NCBI GenBank assembly: GCA_023415145.1
Contig: JAEZLW010000079.1
Location: forward strand, 1 to 11,561
From: Bacillota bacterium
GTDB lineage: Bacteria > Bacillota > Clostridia > Christensenellales > Aristaeellaceae
Direction: 5' to 3'
Length of the DNA stretch: 11,561 nucleotides
Shown here: positions 1 to 6,413 of the stretch, in pieces
Layout: each line of letters opens with the position of its first letter
Numbering within the stretch: the first letter of the stretch is position 1
The notes under the pieces: model-generated
Told to the model about the DNA's origin: nothing
Database searches by the model: none
Seen by the model: the letters and a program-made list of their open reading frames with translations, nothing else
Made by a program: the position numbers and the translations under genes

Positions 1-1782
1 TCCGCGCTGGCGGGCTGGATTGGCATCAGCATTGCCACCATTGCCAATGTGAAGGCTGCCACCGCCGCCAGAAACGGTCTTGCCCCCTCCTTTATGGCGG
101 GCTTTCGCGGCGGCGCGGTCATGGGCATGGCTGTGGTCGGCACCTCATTGATGGGCGCTGCGCTCCTGTCCATCATCTTCCCCGGCGATCATGACGTGGT
201 GCTGGCCTTTTCCTTCGGCGCCAGCTCCCTGGCGCTGTTTGCCAAGGCGGGCGGCGGCATCTTTACCAAAACCGCGGACATCGCCGCCGACCTGACCGGC
301 AAGGTGGAGCTGGGCATCCCCGAGGATGATCCCCGCAACCCGGCTGTGATCGCCGACAACGTAGGCGACAACGTGGGCGACGTGGCCGGCATGGGCGCAG
401 ACCTGTTTGATTCCAACATCGCCTCCATTGCCGCCGCCATGGTGATTGCCATCGGCATCGACAAGGCCACGGGCAGCAGCAACCTCAATCTTTTGTTCTG
501 CTTTGGCGCGCTGGGCCTTCTATCCTCCATCATCGGCGTGCTTACATCCAAGGTACAAAAAAACGGCAACCCGGGCCGTGCCTTAAACAACGGCACCTAC
601 TTAACCTGCGGCATCTTCGCCGTTTTGACCCTTGCCGTATTCCTGCTCTTTGGCTATGAAATCCGTCTGTGGGGCGCAGCCATGCTGGGCATGGTGGCCG
701 GCGTCGTGATTGGCTTTACCAGTGAATTCTTTACCGGCGATGATAAAAAGCCCGTGGCCAGGGTGGCTGAGGCCTGCAAGAGCGGCCCCGCCTTCACCAT
801 TCTTACCGGCATCAGCTATGGCTTTGTCTCCGCCTTCCCCTCCCTGTGCGGCATCGGCTTGGCGGCCCTTTTGTCCTACCACCTGTGCGCCACCATTCCG
901 GGCGGCAATTACGCCATGCTGGGCATTTCCTTCTCCGCCATCGGCATGCTGTCTGTCGTCGGCATGATCATTTCCAACGATGCCTATGGCCCCATTGTGG
1001 ACAATGCCCGCGGCGTGGCTGAAATGGGCGGCCTGGGCGAAAAGGTACTGGAAATCACCGATGAACTGGATGCCGCCGGCAATACCGCCAAGGCCATCAC
1101 CAAGGGCTTTGCCATCGGCGCCGCCGGTCTCACGGTGATCGCGCTGCTGGGCGCTTTCCAGGAGATCGTGCAGCAAGCCACCGGTGCCAAAATTGTCTTT
1201 GACCTGATGGACCCCACCGTATTCTTCGGCATGCTGGTGGGTGTGGCCGTTCCCGCCGTGTTCTCCGCCATGCTCATGATGGGCGTGAACCGCAACGCAC
1301 AGCGCATGGTGGCGGAAATCCACCGCCAGTTCAAGGAAATCCCCGGACTGAAGGAAGGCAAAAAGGGCGTCATGCCCGAGTATGAAAAGTGCATCGACAT
1401 CGCCACCCGCGGCGCGCTCAAGGAGCTGATCCCCGCAGGCCTTACCGCCATTCTGGTGACGCTGGTGGTAGGCTTTGTAGGCGGCGTCAACGCCATAAGC
1501 GGCTTTTTAACCGGCAATATCACCGCCGGACTGCTCCTGGCCCTGCTGATGAGCAATGCAGGCGGCCTATGGGACAACGCCAAGAAGTATATTGAATCCG
1601 GCCATTGCGGCGGCAAGGGTTCCGACGCGCACAAGGCGGCGGTTATCGGCGACACGGTGGGTGACCCCTTCAAGGATACAGCCGGTCCCTCCATCAACAC
1701 CCAGGTTACCGTGGTTTCCCTGATCGCCTCCCTGACGGCGGCCATGTTCCTTTCCTACAACCTCTTCTCCCTGATGAAGTAA
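1..1782 (+). CDS. hppA: Membrane-bound proton-translocating pyrophosphatase (5' end outside window)
   Basis: This integral membrane enzyme hydrolyses PPi in the cytoplasm and pumps ions outward. The frame is open from base 1, so the gene begins upstream; 593 residues are visible, against roughly 650-700 for the family, so about 75-110 N-terminal residues are missing. Seen directly: the DNVGDNVGDVAGMG substrate-site motif (about 355-396), the ISNDAYGPIVDNA motif near 970-1010, the C-terminal NAGGLWDNAKKYIE and GDTVGDPFKDT motifs (about 1555-1680), and many hydrophobic segments. The glutamate of the family TEYYT motif is kept as SEFFT (about 721-735). GNTAKA (about 1078-1095) carries Lys at the site that is Ala in K+-dependent enzymes, with Thr three residues later. 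By family knowledge this predicts a K+-independent proton pump. A strong terminator follows the stop. Confidence 0.96.
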   Translation, partial: SALAGWIGISIATIANVKAATAARNGLAPSFMAGFRGGAVMGMAVVGTSLMGAALLSIIFPGDHDVVLAFSFGASSLALFAKAGGGIFTKTADIAADLTGKVELGIPEDDPRNPAVIADNVGDNVGDVAGMGADLFDSNIASIAAAMVIAIGIDKATGSSNLNLLFCFGALGLLSSIIGVLTSKVQKNGNPGRALNNGTYLTCGIFAVLTLAVFLLFGYEIRLWGAAMLGMVAGVVIGFTSEFFTGDDKKPVARVAEACKSGPAFTILTGISYGFVSAFPSLCGIGLAALLSYHLCATIPGGNYAMLGISFSAIGMLSVVGMIISNDAYGPIVDNARGVAEMGGLGEKVLEITDELDAAGNTAKAITKGFAIGAAGLTVIALLGAFQEIVQQATGAKIVFDLMDPTVFFGMLVGVAVPAVFSAMLMMGVNRNAQRMVAEIHRQFKEIPGLKEGKKGVMPEYEKCIDIATRGALKELIPAGLTAILVTLVVGFVGGVNAISGFLTGNITAGLLLALLMSNAGGLWDNAKKYIESGHCGGKGSDAHKAAVIGDTVGDPFKDTAGPSINTQVTVVSLIASLTAAMFLSYNLFSLMK

Positions 1783-1815
1783 TTCCTCTTGTCCGGCAAT
1801 GCCAGACACAAAGAA

Positions 1816-1862
1816 CCCTGGAGGAAAGCGGTTCATTGCCGCATTCCTCCGGGGTTTTATTT
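1816..1862 (+). terminator. Intrinsic terminator of hppA, probably bidirectional
   Basis: An outer stem pairs CCCTGGAGGAA (1816-1826) with TTCCTCCGGGG (1844-1854), including one T-G wobble. An A-A mismatch and an inner GCGG/CCGC stem follow, around a 7-base loop. TTTTATTT follows at once on the plus strand. The minus-strand side is also fairly U-rich (TTCTTTGTGT), so it may also stop the convergent permease transcript, whose stop codon is at 1878-1880. Confidence 0.9.
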
Positions 1863-1877
1863 GGATATGGAAAGGTT

Positions 1878-3143
1878 TTACCTCCAGATCACCCAGATGA
1901 GGATATAGCCTGTCAGCACCGCAGCCAGGGTAAACGGCACGCTGATCTTCATGAACGTCTTTGCGCTCACCTCGTGGCCTTCTCTCCTCAAAATGCCAAG
2001 CGCGGTGATGTTGGCGGAAGCGCCGATGGGCGTCAGGTTACCGCCCAGGGTGGCACCGGCCAGCAGGCCGAAATACAGAATGGTTGGATCAACGCCCAGC
2101 ATGTTCGCAATGCTGGAAGTCACAGGCAGCATGGTGGCAATGTAGGGAATATTGTCTATAAAGGCGGAGAACAGCACCGATGCCCACACAAGGAGCGTGT
2201 AAATCAAAAACATGTTGTTGTTGCTGACGGAAACGAACAGCCTTGCGATTTCATCCACCACGCCGGCCCGGCGGATGCCCTCGATGACAACAAACAGGCT
2301 GCCCAGCAAAAGGAGCGTAAACACATCGATTTCCTTTGCCACCTTGAAAACCGTTTTCCAATCCTTGGTCCGAATCATTTCGCGAAGGATGCCGGCCGCC
2401 AGCAGGCTCATGCAGATGATACCGTTCGTGGTGCCCGGCTTGTTCGGGATAAAGGAAGCGGCAATCAAAAAAACCACCGTTCCCAGCAGAAGGAAGGAAG
2501 GAAAATAATCCTTTACCTCCGTTTTCTCCTCAAGGTGGATAGGCTGGCCCTGTTTTCTGAAAAGAAAGAGCAAAAGCAACGCCGAGACAATGGCGCCTGC
2601 CTGAACCACAAAAAACAAGCCGACACGGCCCCTAAAGAAAAAGAAATCAAAAAAGTCCATGCCGGCATACCCGCCCAGCAAAATGGAGGTCGTATCCCCG
2701 ACCAGGGTTGCCGCCCCCTGCAAATTGGAGGAAATGGCAATGGCGATGATGCTTGGCACGGGTGATATTTTGAGTTTCTTGGCAATGGTCAGCGCTACCG
2801 GCGCTATCATCAGCACGGTTGCCACGTTGTCCACAAAAGCGGAAATGATGCCGGCAAACAGCGCCAGGGCGATCACCGCCCACTTGACGTTGGGCGTTTT
2901 ATCAATCAGATAATCAGCAATTTTTGCCGGCATTTTCGATTCGATGAAAAAATGTACAATCCCCATGGTGCCGGCGATCATCATGAGGACATTCCAGTCC
3001 ACCGCACCAAGCACATTTTTGAGGGGCAGGAAACCTGCAAGTACAAAACAGAATGCAGCGCACAGCGCAATATAGGCCCGAATTTTGGGCAAAAGCAAAA
3101 GGAGCACGTACGTAGCGGTAAAAATCCCCAGCGCAAGTATCAT
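1878..3143 (-). CDS. ArsB/NhaD/SLC13-type (ion transporter superfamily) permease
   Basis: This is a polytopic inner-membrane transporter of 421 residues, within the family's usual range, with about 10-12 hydrophobic segments. It shows the internal duplication expected of the superfamily. SAFVDN (about 101-106) with a following SSNLQGA...GDTTS re-entrant region is mirrored in the second half by SAFIDN (about 326-331) and GGNLTPIGASAN (about 367-378). The family exchanges or exports anions (arsenite, citrate, other dicarboxylates) or acts as a Na+/H+ antiporter. Substrate cannot be read from sequence, and no ars or citrate genes lie nearby. I chose the ATG at 3143 because GGAGG (3154-3150) lies 6 bases upstream. 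An in-frame ATG at 3182 has no ribosome binding site and would sit almost on the predicted transcription start. A run of phenylalanines (DFFDFFFFRG) is notable but lies at a membrane edge. Confidence 0.88.
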   Translation of the reverse strand: MILALGIFTATYVLLLLLPKIRAYIALCAAFCFVLAGFLPLKNVLGAVDWNVLMMIAGTMGIVHFFIESKMPAKIADYLIDKTPNVKWAVIALALFAGIISAFVDNVATVLMIAPVALTIAKKLKISPVPSIIAIAISSNLQGAATLVGDTTSILLGGYAGMDFFDFFFFRGRVGLFFVVQAGAIVSALLLLFLFRKQGQPIHLEEKTEVKDYFPSFLLLGTVVFLIAASFIPNKPGTTNGIICMSLLAAGILREMIRTKDWKTVFKVAKEIDVFTLLLLGSLFVVIEGIRRAGVVDEIARLFVSVSNNNMFLIYTLLVWASVLFSAFIDNIPYIATMLPVTSSIANMLGVDPTILYFGLLAGATLGGNLTPIGASANITALGILRREGHEVSAKTFMKISVPFTLAAVLTGYILIWVIWR

Positions 3144-3191
3144 AACATTCCTCCGGATGAAGGCCGCCGCAGGGCGGTACATTGCGGCAAT

Positions 3192-3200
3192 ATTCTATCA
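3192..3200 (-). promoter_or_regulatory. Candidate extended -10 promoter for the permease gene
   Basis: On the minus strand the motif TGATAGAAT is an extended -10 (TGn plus TAGAAT, 5 of 6 matches to TATAAT). No convincing -35 lies 16-18 bases upstream. Transcription would start near 3185, about 40 bases before the favoured ATG at 3143. The position, after the apparent terminator of the upstream oxidoreductase gene, suggests that the permease has its own transcript. Confidence 0.4.
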
Positions 3201-3254
3201 TGTATTGAAGGAAACGCACAGCATGCTTGCGCAAAAGATACAAAACAAGGGTTC

Positions 3255-3288
3255 AAAAAATCAGGCAAGCACACCCTCTAGGCCTGAT
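3255..3288 (-). terminator. Intrinsic terminator overlapping the 3' end of the FAD oxidoreductase gene
   Basis: On the minus strand ATCAGGC (3288-3282) pairs perfectly with GCCTGAT (3266-3260), and the T run continues over 3260-3255. The loop is 15 bases. The TGA stop of the oxidoreductase lies inside the 3' arm. The stem is short (7 bp), so efficiency is uncertain. Confidence 0.55.
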
Positions 3289-4523
3289 GCTTTCACCCGC
3301 TTGTGAATTGCCGCAACATCGGTGGTATACAGCCCCAATTCCTTCATCCGTTCATACAGCACCGAGCCGGAAAACGTAAACCGAAGAGAAAGCCCCTTCG
3401 ACGAAAGAAGCTTCTCCCGGACATAGGCGATGGCCTCCCCCGTAGCTAAGCTCCTGGGCAAAACCAGCAGCGGCCTGTTTTTGATATGCCGCACAGCGTT
3501 GTGACCCGCCAGCGCGCCGGTGATCATGGCCTCCGTATGGCCCACCAGCGGCCCTGTTTTTTCTCCGGCGCAAAACACGTTTTCAAGGCCGGATACTTTC
3601 AGGGCGTCATCCCTTGGGGCCATGTCAAAAAACCGCATGGAGTTGCCCAGGCCCCCGGCGTAGGGGTCCTCATACCGTGCGTTTTCAAATCCCGGTATTG
3701 CTTGCAGCTTTTGAAGATCAAAAGTTGCCACCATCAGCTTGGCATGGCCCGTGTCCAGAACAATCAGGTTGTCCCGAAACTCCTCCAAAGCGTACTGCTG
3801 GCAGGCCTTTTGTGAAAGGTGGTCTTCCCGCACCTTTATGGGCACCGGCAGCACAGCCACGCCTTTTTGGTTCAACTCCTTTACAAGCGCCGGGGATAAG
3901 GATTCCTTCATCAGTTTGCACGCGCCGCTCATGGAGCCATACGCACCGTCGGCCCTTCGTGCGCTTGCCTCCTTGATGCCGGCCAGGCCGCACAAACTGA
4001 CCCGCCCTCCGTAGCTTGGGCACCGCATCATGCACATCACGCAGCCGTTGCCATGCCTTGTGCAGTTGGCAATGGGGCCGAAGGTGCCGGTGGCATCCAC
4101 AAATGCGTCTCCCTCAAAGCACCGTCCGTCCCCGGTAAGCACGGCATGAAGGCAGCATCCTTCCATCTGCGCCTTTACCACCCGTGCCGTATAATGTACC
4201 CGCACCCCGTTTTCCTTCAGACAGCGGGTAACGGCAACAGGCATCCGGGCAACGTCGTATAAGTCCGCGTGCTCATGGCCGGGGAAATTGATGTTTTTGT
4301 GGCGCAGGCATGTTTCCGCAAGCAAAAACAGCTCTCCGCCGCCCAGGGCAATGCATTCCTCCGCGGCGGTGAAGCGGCCGTTGTTGCGCAGTATGCCGCC
4401 CACCAGCCCCGTGCCCAGCAGGGAATCCGTCCGCTCCAGCAGCGTAACCTCCGCGCCTGCCTTTCTGGCGCTTATGGCCGCCGCACAACCCGCCCAGCCT
4501 CCGCCCACAATGACGATTTTCAT
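3261..4523 (-). CDS. GidA/TrmFO-like FAD-dependent oxidoreductase with a cysteine cluster
   Basis: This is a 420-residue soluble flavoprotein. An N-terminal Rossmann dinucleotide-binding motif (VGGGWAGCAAA, residues 6-16) is followed by the acidic LLER end of the second strand. VDATGTFGP (142-150) is a second FAD-contact motif, and the C-terminal NVFCAGEKTGPLVGHTEA (about 315-332) resembles the FAD-closing segment of GidA/MnmG/TrmFO proteins. Between them lies a cysteine cluster: C154, C161, C164, C168 and C178, with the core CVMCMMRCP. This could hold a metal or Fe-S cluster or be redox-active; that is inference. It lacks the length of MnmG and is not clearly TrmFO, so I give no symbol; the substrate is unknown. 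I chose the ATG at 4523 because GGAGG (4536-4532) lies 8 bases upstream; the in-frame ATG at 4541 has no such site. A terminator-like hairpin ends 13 bases before that ribosome binding site. Confidence 0.85.
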   Translation of the reverse strand: MKIVIVGGGWAGCAAAISARKAGAEVTLLERTDSLLGTGLVGGILRNNGRFTAAEECIALGGGELFLLAETCLRHKNINFPGHEHADLYDVARMPVAVTRCLKENGVRVHYTARVVKAQMEGCCLHAVLTGDGRCFEGDAFVDATGTFGPIANCTRHGNGCVMCMMRCPSYGGRVSLCGLAGIKEASARRADGAYGSMSGACKLMKESLSPALVKELNQKGVAVLPVPIKVREDHLSQKACQQYALEEFRDNLIVLDTGHAKLMVATFDLQKLQAIPGFENARYEDPYAGGLGNSMRFFDMAPRDDALKVSGLENVFCAGEKTGPLVGHTEAMITGALAGHNAVRHIKNRPLLVLPRSLATGEAIAYVREKLLSSKGLSLRFTFSGSVLYERMKELGLYTTDVAAIHKRVKASGLEGVLA

Positions 4524-4549
4524 GACAGTTGCCTCCCGCATTCCGGATG

Positions 4550-4585
4550 AAAAAAGGGGACCGGCCGCAAAAGCGGGCCGATCCC
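4550..4585 (-). terminator. Terminator/attenuator between gtrA-family gene and FAD oxidoreductase
   Basis: Read on the minus strand, GGGATCGGCCCGC (4585-4573) folds on GCGGCCGGTCCC (4568-4557) around a TTTT loop, with one bulge and one mismatch, and runs into TTTTTT at 4555-4550. It is a typical intrinsic terminator. It sits about 100 bases after the GtrA-family stop codon but only 13 bases before the Shine-Dalgarno of the oxidoreductase. There is no room for a promoter between them, so it either attenuates the downstream gene or is read through. Confidence 0.8.
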
Positions 4586-4685
4586 ATCGTTTTGGCCCCA
4601 GTCCCGCTCCCCTCTATCCTTTCCGGTTTTGGGCAATAGCTTGCGGGAGATTTTCTGTGGCAAACGGTTTATGAAGGCTTGGGCT

Positions 4686-5174
4686 TCAGCCTTGTTTGGA
4701 AGCGCCGGAGGTGTCCTTGCCCTTGCGCGCAAGCTTGCGCATCACAGTATGGAGCATCTTGTCGGCCGCCTGAAACAGTATGAACTTGCAAAACAGGTAA
4801 TCGAACACGAAGTTGACCAGCATCTTGACGGCCTTGGCCAAAAGCTCGTGCATTCCGCTTTGGGTGAGGAACAGCAAAAACCAAACCCCGGCCGGTGTGG
4901 CCAGGAAAGCGTAATACACGCCGTAGAGCAGCATGCCAAAGGGAATGTTGCTGCTGGAATGGAAGGTGTATTTTCTGTTCACCGTAAAGTTGAACAGGCA
5001 GGAGAGCACCACAGAGGTCACTTCCGCGATGACCAGCATGGTTTTGTTGTCAGCAACGATCCATGTCATCAGGGCGAACGTGCCGTATTCAATCACCCCG
5101 GCCCCCAGGCTAACGCAAACAAATTGCAGAAACTGCAAAAAGCTGCTTTTTTGTTTTGTATTTGGCTGTGCCAT
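4686..5174 (-). CDS. GtrA-family membrane protein
   Basis: This is a 162-residue protein with four predicted membrane segments (about 12-40, 45-64, 80-104, 111-134). Between segments two and three lies the short motif FNFTVNRKYTF (61-71), characteristic of the GtrA family. Family members are proposed to move lipid-linked sugars across the membrane, or to assist glycosyltransferases that decorate O-antigen, teichoic acid or arabinogalactan; no glycosyltransferase is in this window. The C-terminus is a basic tail (MRKLARKGKDTSGASK). The ATG at 5174 has GGAGG (5185-5181) 6 bases upstream. A perfect 6-bp stem (AAGGCT/AGCCTT, 4674-4693) spans the stop codon. The gene is divergent from the M42 peptidase and probably starts from the promoter at 5206-5234. 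Confidence 0.87.
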   Translation of the reverse strand: MAQPNTKQKSSFLQFLQFVCVSLGAGVIEYGTFALMTWIVADNKTMLVIAEVTSVVLSCLFNFTVNRKYTFHSSSNIPFGMLLYGVYYAFLATPAGVWFLLFLTQSGMHELLAKAVKMLVNFVFDYLFCKFILFQAADKMLHTVMRKLARKGKDTSGASKQG

Positions 5175-5205
5175 GCTTTCCCTCCGCCGTAGCCTTTATT
5201 GGCCC

Positions 5206-5234
5206 AGTATATCACCCTTTGTCCAAAGGAGCAA
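5206..5234 (-). promoter_or_regulatory. Candidate sigma-A promoter for the GtrA-family gene
   Basis: On the minus strand, TTGCTC (5234-5229) is a weak -35 box. TATACT (5211-5206) is a good -10, and the spacer is exactly 17 bases. The spacer contains the dyad CCTTTG-TC-CAAAGG (5216-5229), and the -35 lies in one arm of a second dyad (5228-5255). Confidence 0.5.
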
Positions 5235-5255
5235 TGCATGCTTGTATATTGCTCC
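5216..5255. promoter_or_regulatory. Two dyads in the gtrA/M42 divergent promoter, candidate operators
   Basis: Dyad one is CCTTTG, TC, CAAAGG (5216-5229), a 6-bp perfect inverted repeat with a 2-base centre. Dyad two is GGAGCAAT (5228-5235) and ATTGCTCC (5248-5255), an 8-bp perfect inverted repeat with a 12-base spacer. They overlap the predicted promoter elements of both divergent genes. Such positions fit a repressor or activator site; no regulator gene is adjacent. Confidence 0.4.
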
Positions 5256-5271
5256 CATTTTGTGCTATGCT
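5242..5271 (+). promoter_or_regulatory. Candidate promoter for the M42 aminopeptidase gene
   Basis: TTGTAT (5242-5247) and TATGCT (5266-5271) are separated by 18 bases. A TGn element stands directly before the -10 (TGCTATGCT), making it an extended -10. The start would lie near 5278, leaving a short leader that holds the AAAGGAGG ribosome binding site. Confidence 0.4.
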
Positions 5272-5300
5272 TTTCCCTGTGAATAAAGGAGGTATGAGAC

Positions 5301-6329
5301 ATGCGAGCAACAGAGGACGCCGTTTTGCACATCAAAGCCTTATGCGCCATTCCCAGCCCTACGGGATTTACGATGGAAGCGGAAAAATACCTGCTGGACA
5401 CGCTTTTAGCAATGGGCTATGCGCCCGTGCGCACCACAAAGGGCACGGTGGTCTGCCATTTGGGCGGGGAAGGAAATCCGCTGCTATTATCGGCCCATGT
5501 GGATACGCTGGGCGGCATGGTGCGCAGCATCAAAGCCGGCGGCCGTCTGCGCTACACGCAAATCGGCGGCTACAACGACAATGCCATTGAAAACGAAAAC
5601 TGTCTTTTGCACACGCGGGGCGGAAAAACGTATTCCGGCACCGTGCAAACCACCAAGGCATCCTCCCACGTGTACGGGGACACCAGCGACATGAAGCGCA
5701 GCGATGAAACGCTGGAAATTGTACTGGATGAGATCGTGCACAGCGCGGAGGATGTGAAGGCGCTGGGCATCAGCGCGGGAGACTTCATCAGCTTTGATGC
5801 CCGCACAGTCGTTACGGAATCAGGCTACATCAAAAGCCGGCACCTGGATGACAAGGCTTCCAGCGGTATTTTGCTGGCCCTGGCCCGCATGGTCAAGGAG
5901 GGGGAAATCACCCTGTCCCGCAGCGTGCACCTGATGTTCACCGTGTATGAGGAGGTAGGCCACGGGGCTTCCTCCTACCTGCCCGGCAATTTGATGGATA
6001 TGATCGCCGTGGACATGGGCTGTGTGGGGGACGACCTTGCATGCGATGAAACCATGGTCTCCATCTGCGCAAAGGATTCCGCCGGGCCATACAATTATGA
6101 ACTGACCAATGAACTGATTGCACTGGCGAAGGAAAACAACCTCCGCTATGCGGTTGACATTTATCCCAGGTACTCATCGGATACCGCCACGGCTTTGCGT
6201 TCCGGGCTGGAAGCGCGGCACGCCCTCATCGGTCCCGGAGTGTTCGCCTCTCACGGGTATGAGCGGACACACACACAGGGCGTGGAAAACACATTGAAGC
6301 TGCTGGCGGCGTTTGTGGCAAGGAAATAG
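5301..6329 (+). CDS. M42-family metallo-aminopeptidase
   Basis: This is a 342-residue cytoplasmic dinuclear-metal aminopeptidase of the glutamyl-aminopeptidase/FrvX/TET type, which trims short peptides. It has the usual length for the family. Metal and catalytic residues are visible in order: SAHVDT (His66 ligand, Asp68), SRHLDDKAS (bridging Asp at 183/184), YEEVGHG (Glu217 and Glu218, general base and ligand), AVDMG (Asp238 ligand) and ASHGYERTH (His318 ligand). By family knowledge, members often assemble into dodecameric shells. Peptide specificity cannot be told from sequence. The ATG at 5301 is preceded by a very strong AAAGGAGG (5285-5292) 8 bases upstream. It is a monocistronic unit with its own promoter region and a strong terminator. 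Confidence 0.93.
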   Translation: MRATEDAVLHIKALCAIPSPTGFTMEAEKYLLDTLLAMGYAPVRTTKGTVVCHLGGEGNPLLLSAHVDTLGGMVRSIKAGGRLRYTQIGGYNDNAIENENCLLHTRGGKTYSGTVQTTKASSHVYGDTSDMKRSDETLEIVLDEIVHSAEDVKALGISAGDFISFDARTVVTESGYIKSRHLDDKASSGILLALARMVKEGEITLSRSVHLMFTVYEEVGHGASSYLPGNLMDMIAVDMGCVGDDLACDETMVSICAKDSAGPYNYELTNELIALAKENNLRYAVDIYPRYSSDTATALRSGLEARHALIGPGVFASHGYERTHTQGVENTLKLLAAFVARK

Positions 6330-6358
6330 CCCGAAGCCTTATCAAACATTCATATCGA

Positions 6359-6405
6359 ACAAAGCTTTCAGGGTACTTCCTGAAAGCTTTGTCTGTTTTT
6401 ATTTT
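6359..6405 (+). terminator. Intrinsic terminator of the M42 peptidase gene
   Basis: A perfect 14-bp stem, ACAAAGCTTTCAGG (6359-6372) with CCTGAAAGCTTTGT (6379-6392), closes a 6-base loop and is followed by CTGTTTTTATTTT. It lies between convergent genes. On the minus strand only a short T stretch follows, so it mainly serves the plus strand. Confidence 0.92.
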
Positions 6406-6413
6406 ATGGAAAC

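Noticed and set aside
601..1745. Long minus-strand open frames (240 and 253 codons) opposite the pyrophosphatase gene
   Set aside because: They are antisense shadows of a codon-biased gene; their translations are His/Gly-rich or Ala/Pro/Ser-rich with no recognisable domain.
1836..2765. A 309-codon plus-strand open frame opposite the permease
   Set aside because: It is hydrophilic, Gln/His/Lys-rich text antisense to a clear membrane protein, and it starts inside the hppA terminator.
4633..4663. Promoter for the FAD oxidoreductase (TTGCCA and TATTGC on the minus strand)
   Set aside because: The spacer is 19 bases and the -10 is poor; not strong enough to list.
4590..4690. T-box or known riboswitch in the oxidoreductase leader
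   Set aside because: The available leader is about 100 bases, and no T-box sequence or other recognisable aptamer core was found.
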